A stretch of 64,000 bases of DNA from Marinibactrum halimedae (GTDB lineage: Bacteria > Pseudomonadota > Gammaproteobacteria > Pseudomonadales > Cellvibrionaceae): NCBI RefSeq assembly GCF_021234875.1, contig NZ_JAJQVM010000028.1, forward strand, positions 1-64,000. Direction: 5' to 3'. Made by a program: the position numbers and the translations under genes. Shown here piece after piece: positions 25,993 to 37,539 of this stretch. The stretch's first letter is position 1; every line of letters begins with the position of its first letter. The notes beneath the pieces are model-generated. The model saw only the letters and a program-made list of their open reading frames with translations. It made no database searches and had not been told where the DNA came from.

Positions 25993-26406
25993 ATGCCCGA
26001 AAAGGTAACGATACAGCGCATTAAAGGGTTTTGCGAGACTATGGGTAATTTCGATTATCATCGACTAACATTAAGTAGTGAAGACACTCACGACAGTAAT
26101 GACAGTGGTTTGGCAGTTGCGGAAGAAAAGCCAAAACTCAAACGACCGTCGTTGTATAAAGTGGTAATGTTAAACGACGACTACACACCAATGGAATTTG
26201 TGGTTGATGTTTTGGAGCGTTTCTTTTCCATGCATCGTGAAAAAGCAACGCAAATTATGTTAACGGTACATACAGAGGGTCGAGCCGTGTGCGGGGTGTT
26301 CACGCGAGATGTGGCAGAAACTAAAGCCGCTCAAGTGAATCAATATGCTAGAGAAAATCAACATCCGCTGCTGTGCGAAATTGAAGCAGCTGGCGAGGAT
26401 GAATAA
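25993..26406 (+). CDS. clpS: ClpA adaptor protein ClpS
   Basis: ClpS delivers N-degron proteins to ClpAP. The core [27 protein letters not shown] carries the conserved NDD residues of the substrate pocket (here [10 protein letters not shown]), followed by [19 protein letters not shown]. Length is 137 aa from 25993; the ATG at 26041 (121 aa, MGNFDYHR) is an alternative and gives a more usual size. The two starts cannot be separated by ribosome-site strength. clpA follows after 35 bases. Confidence 0.95.
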   Translation: MPEKVTIQRIKGFCETMGNFDYHRLTLSSEDTHDSNDSGLAVAEEKPKLKRPSLYKVVMLNDDYTPMEFVVDVLERFFSMHREKATQIMLTVHTEGRAVCGVFTRDVAETKAAQVNQYARENQHPLLCEIEAAGEDE

Positions 26407-26441
26407 CCTGATCGTGAATTTGAAAGTTTGAGGTTGAATCA

Positions 26442-28715
26442 ATGTTGAGCAAGGATTTGGAAGTGACCCTAAATCTGGCCTTCAAGGGAGCCCGGAGTAA
26501 ACGCCATGAGTTTATGACGGTTGAACACCTCTTGTTGGCGTTAATTGATAATGAATCCGCAGCGGCGGTGTTGAAAGCCTGCGGTGCAGACCTCAACAGT
26601 TTGCGCAAAGAGTTGGTCGAGTTCGTGGACTCTACCACGCCATTAATTCCAGAAAATGACAGTGAGCGAGAAACTCAGCCTACTTTAGGTTTTCAGCGGG
26701 TTCTGCAACGGGCTGTCTTTCATGTGCAATCTTCCGGTAAAAAAGAAGTCACTGGTGCCAACGTGTTGGTGGCGATCTTCAGTGAACAGGAAAGCCAAGC
26801 TGTCTATTACCTTAAACAGCAAAGTATTGCTCGTATTGATGCCGTCAATTTTATCACCCACGGTATTTCCAAAGTGGCTGGGCAATCCGATCACAGTGTT
26901 GACTCTTCCCAAGAAAGCCAAGAAGAAGAAGGTCTAGGTACTGGTGAGTCCAGCTCTTCCAGCCCTCTAGAGTCGTTTGCCACGAATCTAAATGAAGAGG
27001 CCATGTTGGGCCGTATTGACCCTTTGGTTGGGCGTGACCAGGAGTTAGAGCGGGTCAGCCAGGTGTTGGCTCGTCGTCGAAAAAATAATCCGCTGTTGGT
27101 AGGTGAGTCTGGTGTTGGTAAAACCGCCATTGCAGAAGGCTTGGCTAAGCGCATCGTCGATGGTGATGTGCCCGATATCCTTCTCGACAGTGTTGTTTAT
27201 TCGCTTGATTTAGGGTCGCTCTTGGCAGGTACAAAATACCGGGGCGATTTTGAGAAGCGCTTTAAAGGCCTCTTGGCGGAGCTGAAAAAGCAAGAAAAAG
27301 CCATTCTGTTTATCGATGAAATCCACACCATCATTGGTGCTGGTGCGGCATCTGGTGGCGTTATGGATGCCTCAAACCTACTGAAACCGTTATTGACGTC
27401 CGGTGAAATCCGTTGTGTAGGTTCCACCACGTTCCAAGAGTATCGCGGTATTTTCGATAAGGATCGGGCGCTCTCTCGTCGATTCCAGAAAATTGACGTG
27501 AATGAGCCGTCCGTCGATGACACTTACCATATTTTGCGAGGTTTAAAATCACGCTTCGAATCGCATCATGGTCTGAAATATACCGATGCTGCGCTTAAGG
27601 CCGCGTCTGAGTTGGCCTCGAAATACATCACTGAACGCTTTATGCCTGATAAAGCCATTGATGTGATTGATGAAGCGGGTGCCTATCAGCAGCTGCAGCC
27701 GACCACCAAGCGTAAGCGTCAAATTGGTGTGGGAGATATCGAGAAGATTGTTGCTAAAATCGCTCGAATTCCTCCCAAAAGCGTGTCTGCCTCAGACAAA
27801 GAGCAGCTTCAGAAATTGGATGATCAATTGAAGTTGACCGTATTCGGTCAAAACGTGGCGATTGAAGCGCTAACCACCTCCATTAAGCTGTCGCGTGCCG
27901 GTTTGGGTTCGCCGGATAAGCCAGTAGGGTCGTTCCTCTTTGCCGGGCCAACGGGCGTAGGGAAAACTGAGTTGTGTCGTCAATTGGCTTCTTCCATGGG
28001 TATTGAGCTATTGCGCTTTGATATGTCTGAGTATATGGAGCGTCATACGGTTTCTCGCTTGATTGGTGCGCCTCCAGGTTATGTTGGTTTTGACCAGGGG
28101 GGGTTATTGACAGAAGCCGTCACCAAACACCCCCATTGCGTGGTGCTGTTGGATGAAATTGAAAAAGCTCATCCTGAAGTCTTCAACTTGCTGTTGCAGG
28201 TGATGGATCACGGCACACTGACTGACAATAATGGGCGTAAAGCGGACTTCCGGAATGTTATCTTGATCATGACCACCAATGCCGGTGCCGAAGACATGGG
28301 GCGTAACTCCTTTGGTTTCACCCAGCAAGATCACTCTACTGACGGTATGGAAGCCATTAAAAAGCTCTTTACCCCAGAATTTCGTAACCGCTTAGATTCC
28401 ATCATTCAGTTTGGTGCCTTAAGCCTAGATGTAGTGAAAACCGTAGTGGATAAATTCTTGGTAGAACTGCAAGCTCAGCTTGATGACAAACGTGTGGTAT
28501 TGCACGTTGAAGAGGAAGCACGATTGTGGCTGGCAACCAATGGTTATGATGAAAAAATGGGCGCCCGCCCGATGGCTCGTTTAATTAAAGAGAAGCTCAA
28601 AAAGCCATTGGCGGAGTTGGTGCTCTTTGGGGAGCTAAGCTCTGGTGGTGAGGTGCATGTTACCGTTGATGACGATGACTTGAGTATTGAGTTGGAAGTG
28701 GAGGAGGTGGCGTAA
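26442..28715 (+). CDS. clpA: ATP-dependent Clp protease ATP-binding subunit ClpA
   Basis: ClpA is the AAA+ unfoldase that works with ClpP and ClpS. The 757-aa protein has the Clp-N domain (~1-145), AAA-1 with Walker A GESGVGKTA (~221-229) and AAA-2 with GPTGVGKTE (~502-510), plus the C-terminal ClpB-D2-small domain. The ClpP-contact loop that reads IGL/IGF in the family appears here as NSFGFTQQDHSTDGM, so the first hydrophobic residue is Phe rather than Ile. The gene is followed by a strong terminator. Confidence 0.98.
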   Translation: MLSKDLEVTLNLAFKGARSKRHEFMTVEHLLLALIDNESAAAVLKACGADLNSLRKELVEFVDSTTPLIPENDSERETQPTLGFQRVLQRAVFHVQSSGKKEVTGANVLVAIFSEQESQAVYYLKQQSIARIDAVNFITHGISKVAGQSDHSVDSSQESQEEEGLGTGESSSSSPLESFATNLNEEAMLGRIDPLVGRDQELERVSQVLARRRKNNPLLVGESGVGKTAIAEGLAKRIVDGDVPDILLDSVVYSLDLGSLLAGTKYRGDFEKRFKGLLAELKKQEKAILFIDEIHTIIGAGAASGGVMDASNLLKPLLTSGEIRCVGSTTFQEYRGIFDKDRALSRRFQKIDVNEPSVDDTYHILRGLKSRFESHHGLKYTDAALKAASELASKYITERFMPDKAIDVIDEAGAYQQLQPTTKRKRQIGVGDIEKIVAKIARIPPKSVSASDKEQLQKLDDQLKLTVFGQNVAIEALTTSIKLSRAGLGSPDKPVGSFLFAGPTGVGKTELCRQLASSMGIELLRFDMSEYMERHTVSRLIGAPPGYVGFDQGGLLTEAVTKHPHCVVLLDEIEKAHPEVFNLLLQVMDHGTLTDNNGRKADFRNVILIMTTNAGAEDMGRNSFGFTQQDHSTDGMEAIKKLFTPEFRNRLDSIIQFGALSLDVVKTVVDKFLVELQAQLDDKRVVLHVEEEARLWLATNGYDEKMGARPMARLIKEKLKKPLAELVLFGELSSGGEVHVTVDDDDLSIELEVEEVA

Positions 28716-28854
28716 ACGCCGCCTTTTCTTTCTGGTTGAGTTGTTAGCTGCAAAAACAGTGGCGTTAAAAAGCAGCAATGAGTCTTACTGGCCTTAGTGG
28801 GCAAAGTATTAGTGGACTAAGTGTTAGTGGGTTAAATGAAATGAATAGCAGAAA

Positions 28855-28895
28855 CAAAAAAGCCCGCCTGTTGCATTCAGCAGGCGGGCTTTTTT
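28855..28895. terminator. Bidirectional rho-independent terminator between clpA and infA
   Basis: AGCCCGCCTG (28861-28870) pairs with CAGGCGGGCT (28881-28890), flanked by an A-run on the left and a T-run on the right, so it can act for both convergent genes. Confidence 0.93.
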
Positions 28896-28925
28896 GTGAG
28901 AATCGTTTACCTTTCGGCGTGCTGT

Positions 28926-29144
28926 TTAGCGTGCGCGATAAGTGATTCTGGCTTTGCTCAAGTCGTAAGGCGTCAGTTCTACTTTGACTTTATCGCCAGT
29001 TAGAATGCGAATGTAGTTTTTACGCATTTTCCCGGAAATGTGGGCAGTAACCATATGGCCGTTTTCCAACTTGACGCGGAAGGTCGTATTCGGGAGGGTG
29101 TCTACGACTTCGCCTTCCATTTCAATGTGGTCTTCTTTCGCCAT
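28926..29144 (-). CDS. infA: Translation initiation factor IF-1
   Basis: IF-1 is a 72-aa OB-fold protein that binds the ribosomal A site during initiation. The sequence [40 protein letters not shown] and the end [13 protein letters not shown] is the canonical proteobacterial form with no oddities. Its location near clpA, aat and bpt is conserved in gammaproteobacteria. Confidence 0.98.
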   Translation of the reverse strand: MAKEDHIEMEGEVVDTLPNTTFRVKLENGHMVTAHISGKMRKNYIRILTGDKVKVELTPYDLSKARITYRAR

Positions 29145-29297
29145 TCAATGCATTCCTCAGTGTTTAATCGTCTTACGGTTGGGGCTTAAAAAATAGGCGT
29201 GAATTGTGCACTAAATGCCGTGCAGCGCCAAGGGTATATTGCGGCAAAACACGAAAAACTTTTGCTATTGGATGGTCATTAACCGAATTGAAGGAAA

Positions 29298-30002
29298 TTA
29301 TTGCGGATCTTCCGGCGCCCAAGTGCCTTCAATGTAGAGTTCTAAGGGTTGAAAGCGGGTTTTGTAATTCATTTTGATGCATTCGCGGATCCAGTACCCC
29401 AGATAGACAGAGTCCAAATCGAGGGCTTTGGCCTGTTCAATTTGGCAAAGAATGGCAAAGGTACCGAAACTGCGCTTGGGATAATCGGGGTCGTAAAAGG
29501 TGTATACCGCAGAGAGGCCATTATCCAGCACATCGATGACGGCGACAGAAACCAATTTATCGTTGAGCCTGAAGGTGATAAAACGAGTAACGCCCCATTC
29601 GCTGGTTAAAAATGAATCGTATTGCTTGCGAGAAGGCGGGTACATGTCGCCGTCTTGGTGGCGAGCGTTGATGTATTTTTCATAAAGCTCGAAATACTCC
29701 TCTGAATCAATGGAGTCCACAGTATCCACGGTGAGGTCGGCATTGCGTTTTAGGCATCGTCGTTGTTGTCGGTTCGGCTGAAATTGATGAACAGGGATTC
29801 GCGCTGGAATGCACTGGCGACAGGCCTTGCACTGTGGTTTATACAGGTGTTGGCCACTTCGGCGAAAGCCAATTTCAGACAACCGGCTGTAAACATCTTG
29901 ATCAATGTGAGCTTGAGGGTCGACAAAAACCGTTGTCGCGATCCGGTCGGGAAGATAGCTGCAGTCGTGGGGGTGGGTGGCGAAAAGTCTCAGATTGGCC
30001 AC
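29298..30002 (-). CDS. bpt: Aspartate/glutamate leucyltransferase (bacterial ATE1-type, Bpt)
   Basis: This 234-aa protein transfers Leu from Leu-tRNA to proteins with N-terminal Asp or Glu, creating a ClpS degron. The N-terminal cysteine-rich block is present (HDCSYLPDR and CKACRQCIPARIPV), as is the C-terminal acyltransferase block GYWIRECIKMNYKTRFQP. Length and order are typical. It stands upstream of infA and downstream of aat on the same strand; with clpS and clpA it completes an N-degron pathway locus. Confidence 0.95.
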   Translation of the reverse strand: MANLRLFATHPHDCSYLPDRIATTVFVDPQAHIDQDVYSRLSEIGFRRSGQHLYKPQCKACRQCIPARIPVHQFQPNRQQRRCLKRNADLTVDTVDSIDSEEYFELYEKYINARHQDGDMYPPSRKQYDSFLTSEWGVTRFITFRLNDKLVSVAVIDVLDNGLSAVYTFYDPDYPKRSFGTFAILCQIEQAKALDLDSVYLGYWIRECIKMNYKTRFQPLELYIEGTWAPEDPQ

Positions 30003-30208
30003 GTTAATGCCTCTCTACGCGGTTATGTCTATGCTGCCATGGGTTGATCATGGTTGTCGTCATCAATGTTCTGTCTGTTGTTTCCGAGTAATACAGCGCT
30101 GCACTAAAGTAAGAATAGCCGAAAAGCATAGCGCAAGAGTGCCCGTAAAGTCATCGCCCGTCTTATGCTCAACGAATAGATGAAATTGGATTGTTTTTTA
30201 GCCAGATT

Positions 30209-30919
30209 CTAATCCTTATCCAGCTCCATTCTATCCAGCTTCACTTTGCCAGGCGTTATGCCTTTTTCGCGGTTGGCATACAACACGGATTCAAAATCTT
30301 CACGTGGTATTTCGATTGCGCCCATAGAAACCAAATGGTCTGTTTTGACTTGGCAATCCAGAAGAGAATAGCCGAGAGCATTTAAGCGTTCGCATAAAAA
30401 GACCAGTGCCACTTTTGAGGCATTGGCTTTCAGGCTAAACATGGATTCCCCAAAGAAAACTCGGTTGATGGTCATCCCGTAGAGCCCTCCTACCAATTCC
30501 CCCTCCTGCCAGCATTCGACGCTATGGGCATAGCCCTGATGATGAAGGTTGATAAAAGCCTCTGATAATTCTTCTGTGATCCAGGTGCCTTCGTGTTGTC
30601 GAGTATCACCACAGTGTTGAATCACTTGCTCGAACTGTTGATCAATGGTCACGGTAAACAGCCCTTTTCGCATCAGCTTCTTGAGGCTTTTGGAGGTGTG
30701 AACTTGATCAGGATAGAGAACGCAGCGGGGGCTAGGGCTCCACCACAATAAAGGTTCACCCTCACTGAACCAGGGAAAAATGCCGAGAGAGTAGGCGTGT
30801 ACCAGTCGAGCGGGCGATAGATCACCACCGGCGGCCAGTAGGCCGTTAGGATCGTCGAGCGCTTGATGAGTGGGAGGGAAGTCGTCTTGATGTATATCGA
30901 GCCAAGGGATGTAACTCAT
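30209..30919 (-). CDS. aat: Leucyl/phenylalanyl-tRNA-protein transferase
   Basis: Aat adds Leu or Phe from aminoacyl-tRNA to N-terminal Lys or Arg, producing ClpS-recognised degrons. The 236-aa sequence has the family blocks GLLAAGGDLSPARLVHAYSL, GIFPWF, LLWWSPSPRCVL, AHSVECWQEGELVGGLYG and the C-terminal LLDCQVKTDHLVSMGA. No truncation is seen. It is followed by bpt after about 200 bases. Confidence 0.97.
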   Translation of the reverse strand: MSYIPWLDIHQDDFPPTHQALDDPNGLLAAGGDLSPARLVHAYSLGIFPWFSEGEPLLWWSPSPRCVLYPDQVHTSKSLKKLMRKGLFTVTIDQQFEQVIQHCGDTRQHEGTWITEELSEAFINLHHQGYAHSVECWQEGELVGGLYGMTINRVFFGESMFSLKANASKVALVFLCERLNALGYSLLDCQVKTDHLVSMGAIEIPREDFESVLYANREKGITPGKVKLDRMELDKD

Positions 30920-31069
30920 AGAGGTTGGAACCGTCTCCGGCGTTTAACTGGTGAGAGTCTGTGCTTGTTTATAAATTGATGAGTCCATTCAAAGCGATGA
31001 ATCCATAAAGGAGAGGCCGGGTGTTTGCCGACGCTCTTCTTTAGGCGATTATAAATTTACACGTTCAGA

Positions 31070-32403
<1,334 letters not shown>

Positions 32404-34755
32404 TTGTCAGATAGCCCAGCAGAGCAAGTGTCGGTACCAACGACCGGCAAACTTATGAAATATGTGCGTGAAGGGGCCCTTATTGGCTTCTCCGTGATGT
32501 GTCTTTACTTATTCATGTCGTTAATTTCCTATGACCCTCGTGACCCCGGTTGGTCCAGTACCGGCACGGGCTCTGTCATTCATAATTCAGGTGGTGCTGC
32601 CGGTGCTTGGCTGGCCGATGTGTTTTTCACAGGCTTTGGGTATCTCGCCTATTTCTTTCCAGTGCTGCTTGCCTTACGCGCGGTGAGTGTGTTTCTCGGA
32701 CGCCATAATACACCTGAGGCGCCGACGTTTGATTGGGTTTTGATTGCGTTGAGGTTGGTGGGGTTCGTCTTGGTAATGGTCGCCGGTACTGGGTTGATCG
32801 CGTTGAAATATGGTGCTGAGGCAAGTGCGTTGCCGGCTTCGAATGGCGGTATTCTCGGGGCATCTGTTGCAGTGGCAATGGAAGGGGCGTTCTCTTATGT
32901 CGGCGGTACGTTGATTCTAACGGCATTATTTCTGTTTGGTATTACGGTCTTTACCGATCTTTCTTGGCTTGGGTTGATGGATGCCATTGGCGGGCGCGTG
33001 TTGGCATTAGGGCAGTGGTGGCAAGCGCGTAAAGCGCGTGCAGAGGCCGAAAAACAAGAGGACGCATTGGCTCAGTCGGCCATTGAAGAGCGCCAAACTC
33101 GTCGAGAAGCGCGCGAAAAACTCACACCTAAGCGAGAACCTCCAACCATCAAGGCATTGCCCGATAAGCCGAAACCGGTCAGTGAGCGAGCCCAAAAGGA
33201 AAAGCAAACGCGCTTATTTGATGAGACTCCGGTAACGGGCGAATTGCCACCCCTTAACTTGCTGGATCAGCCCTCAGGTAAGGAGAAGAAAGGATTCTCG
33301 CAAGAATCGTTAGAGGCCATGAGTCGACTGCTGGAGTTGAAGCTTCAGGATTTCGGCATCACGGTAGAGGTGGTTTCGGTGCTGCCTGGGCCTGTGGTCA
33401 CTCGCTTTGAAATTCAACCCGCGCCGGGTGTCAAAGCCAGCCGTATTACCAACCTTGCTAAGGATTTGGCACGTTCACTGGCGGTCATCAGTGTGCGGGT
33501 GGTGGAAGTCATCCCCGGTAAATCAGTGATGGGCATTGAAATTCCCAACGAGCACCGGCAAATGGTGATGCTGAGTGAAGTGCTGTCCACACCTACCTAC
33601 GATAAATCGAAATCTGCCTTAACCTTGGCCCTTGGTCATGATATTGGTGGCGAGCCTGTCATTGCTGATTTGGCCAAAATGCCCCATCTGTTGGTGGCAG
33701 GGACGACCGGATCAGGTAAATCCGTTGGCGTGAATGCCATGCTGCTGAGCTTGCTGTACAAATCCACGCCAGAAGAGGTTCGATTAATCCTCGTTGATCC
33801 AAAAATGTTGGAGTTGTCGGTATACGAAGGTATTCCACACCTATTAACCCCAGTTATTACAGACATGAACGATGCTGCCAACGGCTTGCGTTGGTGTGTG
33901 GGTGAGATGGAGCGCCGATACAAACTCATGGCGGCCTTGGGAGTACGAAACCTTACCGGTTACAACCGCAAGATTCGCGATGCGGAAAAGTCCGGTGAGC
34001 CTATTCAGGACCCGTTATGGGTGGCCAGTGAACACTACGAACCTGGAATGGAGGAAGCGCCCGCCCCGGAATTGACCACATTACCGGCCATTGTCGTGGT
34101 GATTGATGAATTCGCCGATATGATGATGATTGTGGGTAAGAAGGTGGAGCAGTTGATTGCTCGAATTGCCCAGAAGGCGCGAGCTGCGGGTATACATTTG
34201 ATTTTGGCAACCCAGCGACCCTCGGTGGATGTGATTACGGGTTTGATCAAAGCGAACGTACCCACACGCATTGCGTTTCAGGTGTCTTCTAAAATTGACT
34301 CTCGAACCATCATCGACCAAGGCGGTGCCGAGCAATTGCTCGGCCATGGCGATATGCTGTACATGCCGCCGGGCAGCAGTGTGACTCAGCGTGTGCATGG
34401 TGCTTTTGTGGATGATCATGAAGTGCACGCCGTCGTTGCTGATTGGAAGCGTCGGGGTGAGCCGGATTATCTTGAAGAAATTACTGACGAAAGCGTTAAC
34501 ACCATTGCGGTACCTGGGCTGGCCACAGAAGGGGAAGAGGGCGACAACGATGAGTCTGACCCACTCTATGATGAGGCGGTGGAATTTGTCACTCAAAGTC
34601 GCAAAGCCTCAATTTCCTCGGTACAGCGTAAGCTGCGGGTAGGGTATAACCGAGCAGCACGACTGATTGAAACCATGGAGGCCGCTGGCGTTGTGAGTGC
34701 CATGGGGCACAATGGTAACCGTGAGGTGCTAGCGCCTCCGCCTCCAAAAGACTGA
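32404..34755 (+). CDS. ftsK: DNA translocase FtsK
   Basis: FtsK coordinates division with chromosome dimer resolution. The protein (783 aa) has four to five N-terminal helices (~25-205), a charged linker (~205-300), the motor domain with Walker [17 protein letters not shown] and the [13 protein letters not shown] Walker B, and a C-terminal winged-helix gamma domain ([20 protein letters not shown]). TTG 32404 is chosen because GGGGGAAG lies directly upstream; a TTG at 32392 is in frame but without a site. The linker is short compared with E. coli FtsK, as in Pseudomonas. Confidence 0.95.
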   Translation: MSDSPAEQVSVPTTGKLMKYVREGALIGFSVMCLYLFMSLISYDPRDPGWSSTGTGSVIHNSGGAAGAWLADVFFTGFGYLAYFFPVLLALRAVSVFLGRHNTPEAPTFDWVLIALRLVGFVLVMVAGTGLIALKYGAEASALPASNGGILGASVAVAMEGAFSYVGGTLILTALFLFGITVFTDLSWLGLMDAIGGRVLALGQWWQARKARAEAEKQEDALAQSAIEERQTRREAREKLTPKREPPTIKALPDKPKPVSERAQKEKQTRLFDETPVTGELPPLNLLDQPSGKEKKGFSQESLEAMSRLLELKLQDFGITVEVVSVLPGPVVTRFEIQPAPGVKASRITNLAKDLARSLAVISVRVVEVIPGKSVMGIEIPNEHRQMVMLSEVLSTPTYDKSKSALTLALGHDIGGEPVIADLAKMPHLLVAGTTGSGKSVGVNAMLLSLLYKSTPEEVRLILVDPKMLELSVYEGIPHLLTPVITDMNDAANGLRWCVGEMERRYKLMAALGVRNLTGYNRKIRDAEKSGEPIQDPLWVASEHYEPGMEEAPAPELTTLPAIVVVIDEFADMMMIVGKKVEQLIARIAQKARAAGIHLILATQRPSVDVITGLIKANVPTRIAFQVSSKIDSRTIIDQGGAEQLLGHGDMLYMPPGSSVTQRVHGAFVDDHEVHAVVADWKRRGEPDYLEEITDESVNTIAVPGLATEGEEGDNDESDPLYDEAVEFVTQSRKASISSVQRKLRVGYNRAARLIETMEAAGVVSAMGHNGNREVLAPPPPKD

Positions 34756-34775
34756 TGTGACCTTGGTGTTAAACA

Positions 34776-34836
34776 GTTTGTAGAAGAAAAATTTTGTAGA
34801 AGAACATTTTTTGTAGAAGAACAATGTAGAAGAGCA
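34776..34836. repeat. Degenerate 16-18-bp tandem repeat between ftsK and lolA
   Basis: TTGTAGAAGAACATT-type units occur four times in a row with small length changes. The repeat fills most of the gap between the ftsK stop and the lolA ribosome site. Confidence 0.8.
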
Positions 34837-34851
34837 ATAAGGGTGTTGCCA

Positions 34852-35700
34852 ATGAATATATTTTTTCCAGGTGAGCGTCGCCAAGTCTTGTCTTCAGTGC
34901 GAAAGATAGCGGTGGGCGTTACTGGCGTATTGTTGATGTCATCGGCCATCGCCTCATCCGCCATGGGTGGGGGTACAGAGCCCTATGAGACGACAGTTGC
35001 TCAAAAGACTGTCACTCAAAAGACCGTTGCTCAAGAGACAACCGATCAAAAAACAGTGGCTCAACAGAAAGAGGCTCAACAGAAAGAGGTTCAACAGCCT
35101 GCTAATAAAAAACAGGATATTCACCAAGCCTTTACACGAGAATTGGCGAAACGCTTGAAGTCTTTGCAGTCTGTCACGGGTAAATTTACGCAGCGTTTGC
35201 TCTCAAAAGAGGGGGAGCTTTTACAATCTTCTGAAGGCAATTTTGCATTGCAGCAGCCCAGTCAGTTTCGTTGGCATACTCTCGCTCCGTTTGAGCAAGT
35301 GTTGATGTCAGATGGCGATACATTATGGTTGTACGACCCTGACCTAGAGCAAGTCACGGTCAAAAAAATCACACCGCAGAATGACCAAACCCCCATGCGT
35401 TTAATCAGTGGTGATCAAAAAGCACTGACAGATAACTACCTGGTATCACAATTGATTACCATGGAGAGTTTTCCTGTTAAGCGTCGATATGAATTGGTGC
35501 CCACAGGCGCCTCTGAATATTCCGCGATCAGTGTCACCTTTGCTGGCGATCAGCTTATTGAAATGAGTGCTTTGGATGCCTCATCGAATACCACGGAATT
35601 TGCGTTTTCGGACATGAATACCGCCGCGAAATTAAACGATGAGGATTTTCATTTCACCATCCCGAAAGGCACTGATGTTTTTCATGAAGATGCCCCATAA
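34852..35700 (+). CDS. lolA: Outer membrane lipoprotein carrier LolA, with repeat insert
   Basis: LolA ferries lipoproteins from LolCDE to LolB across the periplasm. The LolA fold starts near residue 85: LAKRLKSLQSVTGKFTQRLL, PSQFRWHTLAPFEQVLMSDG, LWLYDPDLEQVTV. A signal peptide (~residues 1-40) precedes it. Between them lies an insert of seven imperfect five-residue repeats (VAQKT, VTQKT, VAQQK and similar), absent from normal LolA. ATG 34852 with AAGGGTG upstream is used; GTG 34843 is in frame. Position between ftsK and rarA is conserved, supporting genuine LolA. Confidence 0.93.
   Translation: MNIFFPGERRQVLSSVRKIAVGVTGVLLMSSAIASSAMGGGTEPYETTVAQKTVTQKTVAQETTDQKTVAQQKEAQQKEVQQPANKKQDIHQAFTRELAKRLKSLQSVTGKFTQRLLSKEGELLQSSEGNFALQQPSQFRWHTLAPFEQVLMSDGDTLWLYDPDLEQVTVKKITPQNDQTPMRLISGDQKALTDNYLVSQLITMESFPVKRRYELVPTGASEYSAISVTFAGDQLIEMSALDASSNTTEFAFSDMNTAAKLNDEDFHFTIPKGTDVFHEDAP
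34993..35097. repeat. Seven 15-bp tandem repeats inside lolA
   Basis: Units such as ACAGTTGCTCAAAAG run in frame seven times. The last two copies are almost identical, so the array has likely expanded by slippage. Confidence 0.92.
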
Positions 35701-35706
35701 CTTTTT

Positions 35707-35762
35707 TATAGGGAATGACTGTGTTGTAGGGAATGATGTTGTTGTAGAGAATGACTTTGTGT
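35707..35762. repeat. Degenerate 17-18-bp direct repeat between lolA and rarA
   Basis: About three units of the type TTGTAGGGAATGACTGTG lie in the short gap before rarA. Confidence 0.65.
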
Positions 35763-35789
35763 CGGGTTGCTGAAAAGTGATTAATTTTC

Positions 35790-37256
35790 ATGACTGATGA
35801 TTTATTTGGTGATGGCGCCGCTAACAACACTGCATTGAGAGCGGGGTTATCGCAACATCAATCTCAACGTCAACCTCAGGGTGTTGATGCCTTTCAGCAC
35901 GGTGCCCCTCTGCGTTTTCAACCATTGGCTTCTCGTTTGCGCCCGCTTACCTTGAATGAATATTGTGGGCAGCGTCATTTATTAGCAGAAGGGAAGCCAT
36001 TGCGAGAAGCCATAGAGCGCGATGCATTGCACTCCATGATTTTCTGGGGGCCGCCGGGTGTGGGTAAAACCTCGTTAGCAAAAACCATTGCCGAATTGAC
36101 TCACGCTCATTTTCAAACGCTGTCGGCGGTATTGGCGGGTGTTAAAGAAATTCGAGCGGCAGTAGCAGAGGCACAGCAAGTGAGCTGGCAGCAAAACAGA
36201 AAAACGGTTTTGTTTGTGGATGAGGTGCATCGCTTCAATAAATCTCAACAAGACGCCTTTTTGCCTTTTGTTGAAGATGGCACGATTATTTTTATTGGTG
36301 CCACTACAGAAAATCCTTCTTTTGAATTAAATAATGCATTGCTGTCCCGTTGTCGGGTTTATGTTTTAAAAGCCTTGGATGAGGCTGATTTGCAAGTGTT
36401 GTTACAGCGAGCATTAAGTGTGCCTGAGCGAGGTTATGGCGAAGAGAACATTCACATAACGGAAGAAGTACGGCAATTATTAATTAAAGGTGCCGATGGC
36501 GATGGTCGTAAATTGCTTAATCTATTGGAACTTTGTGTCGACCTTGCAGAGGAGAGCGATTTAAAAGGGAGTGATACACAGGAGGGCGCTGATGGTGCAA
36601 GAATCATTACAGAAGCAGTGGTTCGCGAAGTGATGGTGGCGGATGTGCGTCGTTTTGATAAAGGTGGCGATCAATTTTACGATCAAATATCCGCTTTGCA
36701 TAAATCAGTACGTGGTAGTCACCCTGATGCGGCACTTTACTGGTGTATGCGCATGATGGATGGCGGATGTGATCCTTTTTATGTTGCACGCCGAGTGGTG
36801 CGTATGGCAGTGGAAGACATTGGTAATGCAGACCCAAGAGCATTGCAATTGGCCATTAATGCCTGGGAAACTCACGAACGATTGGGCAGCCCGGAGGGTG
36901 AGTTGGCCATTGCGCAAGCGGTCGTGTATTTGGCCTCTGCCCCGAAAAGTAATGCAGTCTACTCTGCCTTTAAGCAAGTGAGAAAAGATGTCTCAGAGTT
37001 GCCCAGTTTTGACGTGCCGTTACATCTTAGAAATGCCCCCACTCAATTAATGAAATCGTTAGATTACGGAGCAGAATATCGCTACGCTCACGATGAGCCA
37101 GAGGCTTACGCAGCGGGTGAAAATTATTTTCCAGAAGCATTAAAAGACCGACAGTATTATTTTCCAACAAGCCGAGGATTGGAGGCAAAAATCTCGGAAA
37201 AATTGAAGTATTTAAAATCGTTGGACGAGAATAGCCCCAATAAACGGTATGATTAA
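35790..37256 (+). CDS. rarA: Replication-associated recombination protein RarA (MgsA)
   Basis: RarA is an AAA+ clamp-loader-like ATPase acting at stalled replication forks. Walker A GPPGVGKTSLAK is at ~87-98, Walker B VLFVDEVHRFNKSQQDAF follows, then IGATTENPSFELNNALLSR (sensor 1 and Arg finger). The C-terminal oligomerisation domain has SALHKSVRGSHPDAALYW and FDVPLHLRNAPT. The 488-aa length includes an N-terminal Gln-rich extension and a small insert near residue 255. The usual downstream neighbours crcB/serS are missing; conserved synteny ends here. Confidence 0.97.
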   Translation: MTDDLFGDGAANNTALRAGLSQHQSQRQPQGVDAFQHGAPLRFQPLASRLRPLTLNEYCGQRHLLAEGKPLREAIERDALHSMIFWGPPGVGKTSLAKTIAELTHAHFQTLSAVLAGVKEIRAAVAEAQQVSWQQNRKTVLFVDEVHRFNKSQQDAFLPFVEDGTIIFIGATTENPSFELNNALLSRCRVYVLKALDEADLQVLLQRALSVPERGYGEENIHITEEVRQLLIKGADGDGRKLLNLLELCVDLAEESDLKGSDTQEGADGARIITEAVVREVMVADVRRFDKGGDQFYDQISALHKSVRGSHPDAALYWCMRMMDGGCDPFYVARRVVRMAVEDIGNADPRALQLAINAWETHERLGSPEGELAIAQAVVYLASAPKSNAVYSAFKQVRKDVSELPSFDVPLHLRNAPTQLMKSLDYGAEYRYAHDEPEAYAAGENYFPEALKDRQYYFPTSRGLEAKISEKLKYLKSLDENSPNKRYD

Positions 37257-37539
37257 TTCTTTATGTTTATTATTTTGTCTGGATTTTTAAAATTTATACT
37301 CCTTTCTTTGCAGTCCTTCTTTTAGTGTTGTTCAATATTTTATCTTTGTTCGATTTTTAGTGTTATTCGAATTTGGGCTTCTAGTTTGAAGCTTAAAGCG
37401 ATTGGTGTAGAAATAAGCGCCCTCTGATTTTTTACGTGCCAATATGAATTCGAATTTTTATACATTTATCTATTTTGAAGACGGTTTTTAATTCCTTATT
37501 TTGAGTGATAATACCATTCGGTTTGATGTGAAAAGTTTT
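37257..37539. other. AT-rich region after rarA without genes
   Basis: No reading frame with a family match was found. It is T-rich with short direct repeats, including two copies of GTTTTGATGTGAAAA near its right end, and marks the break from core to accessory DNA. Confidence 0.4.
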
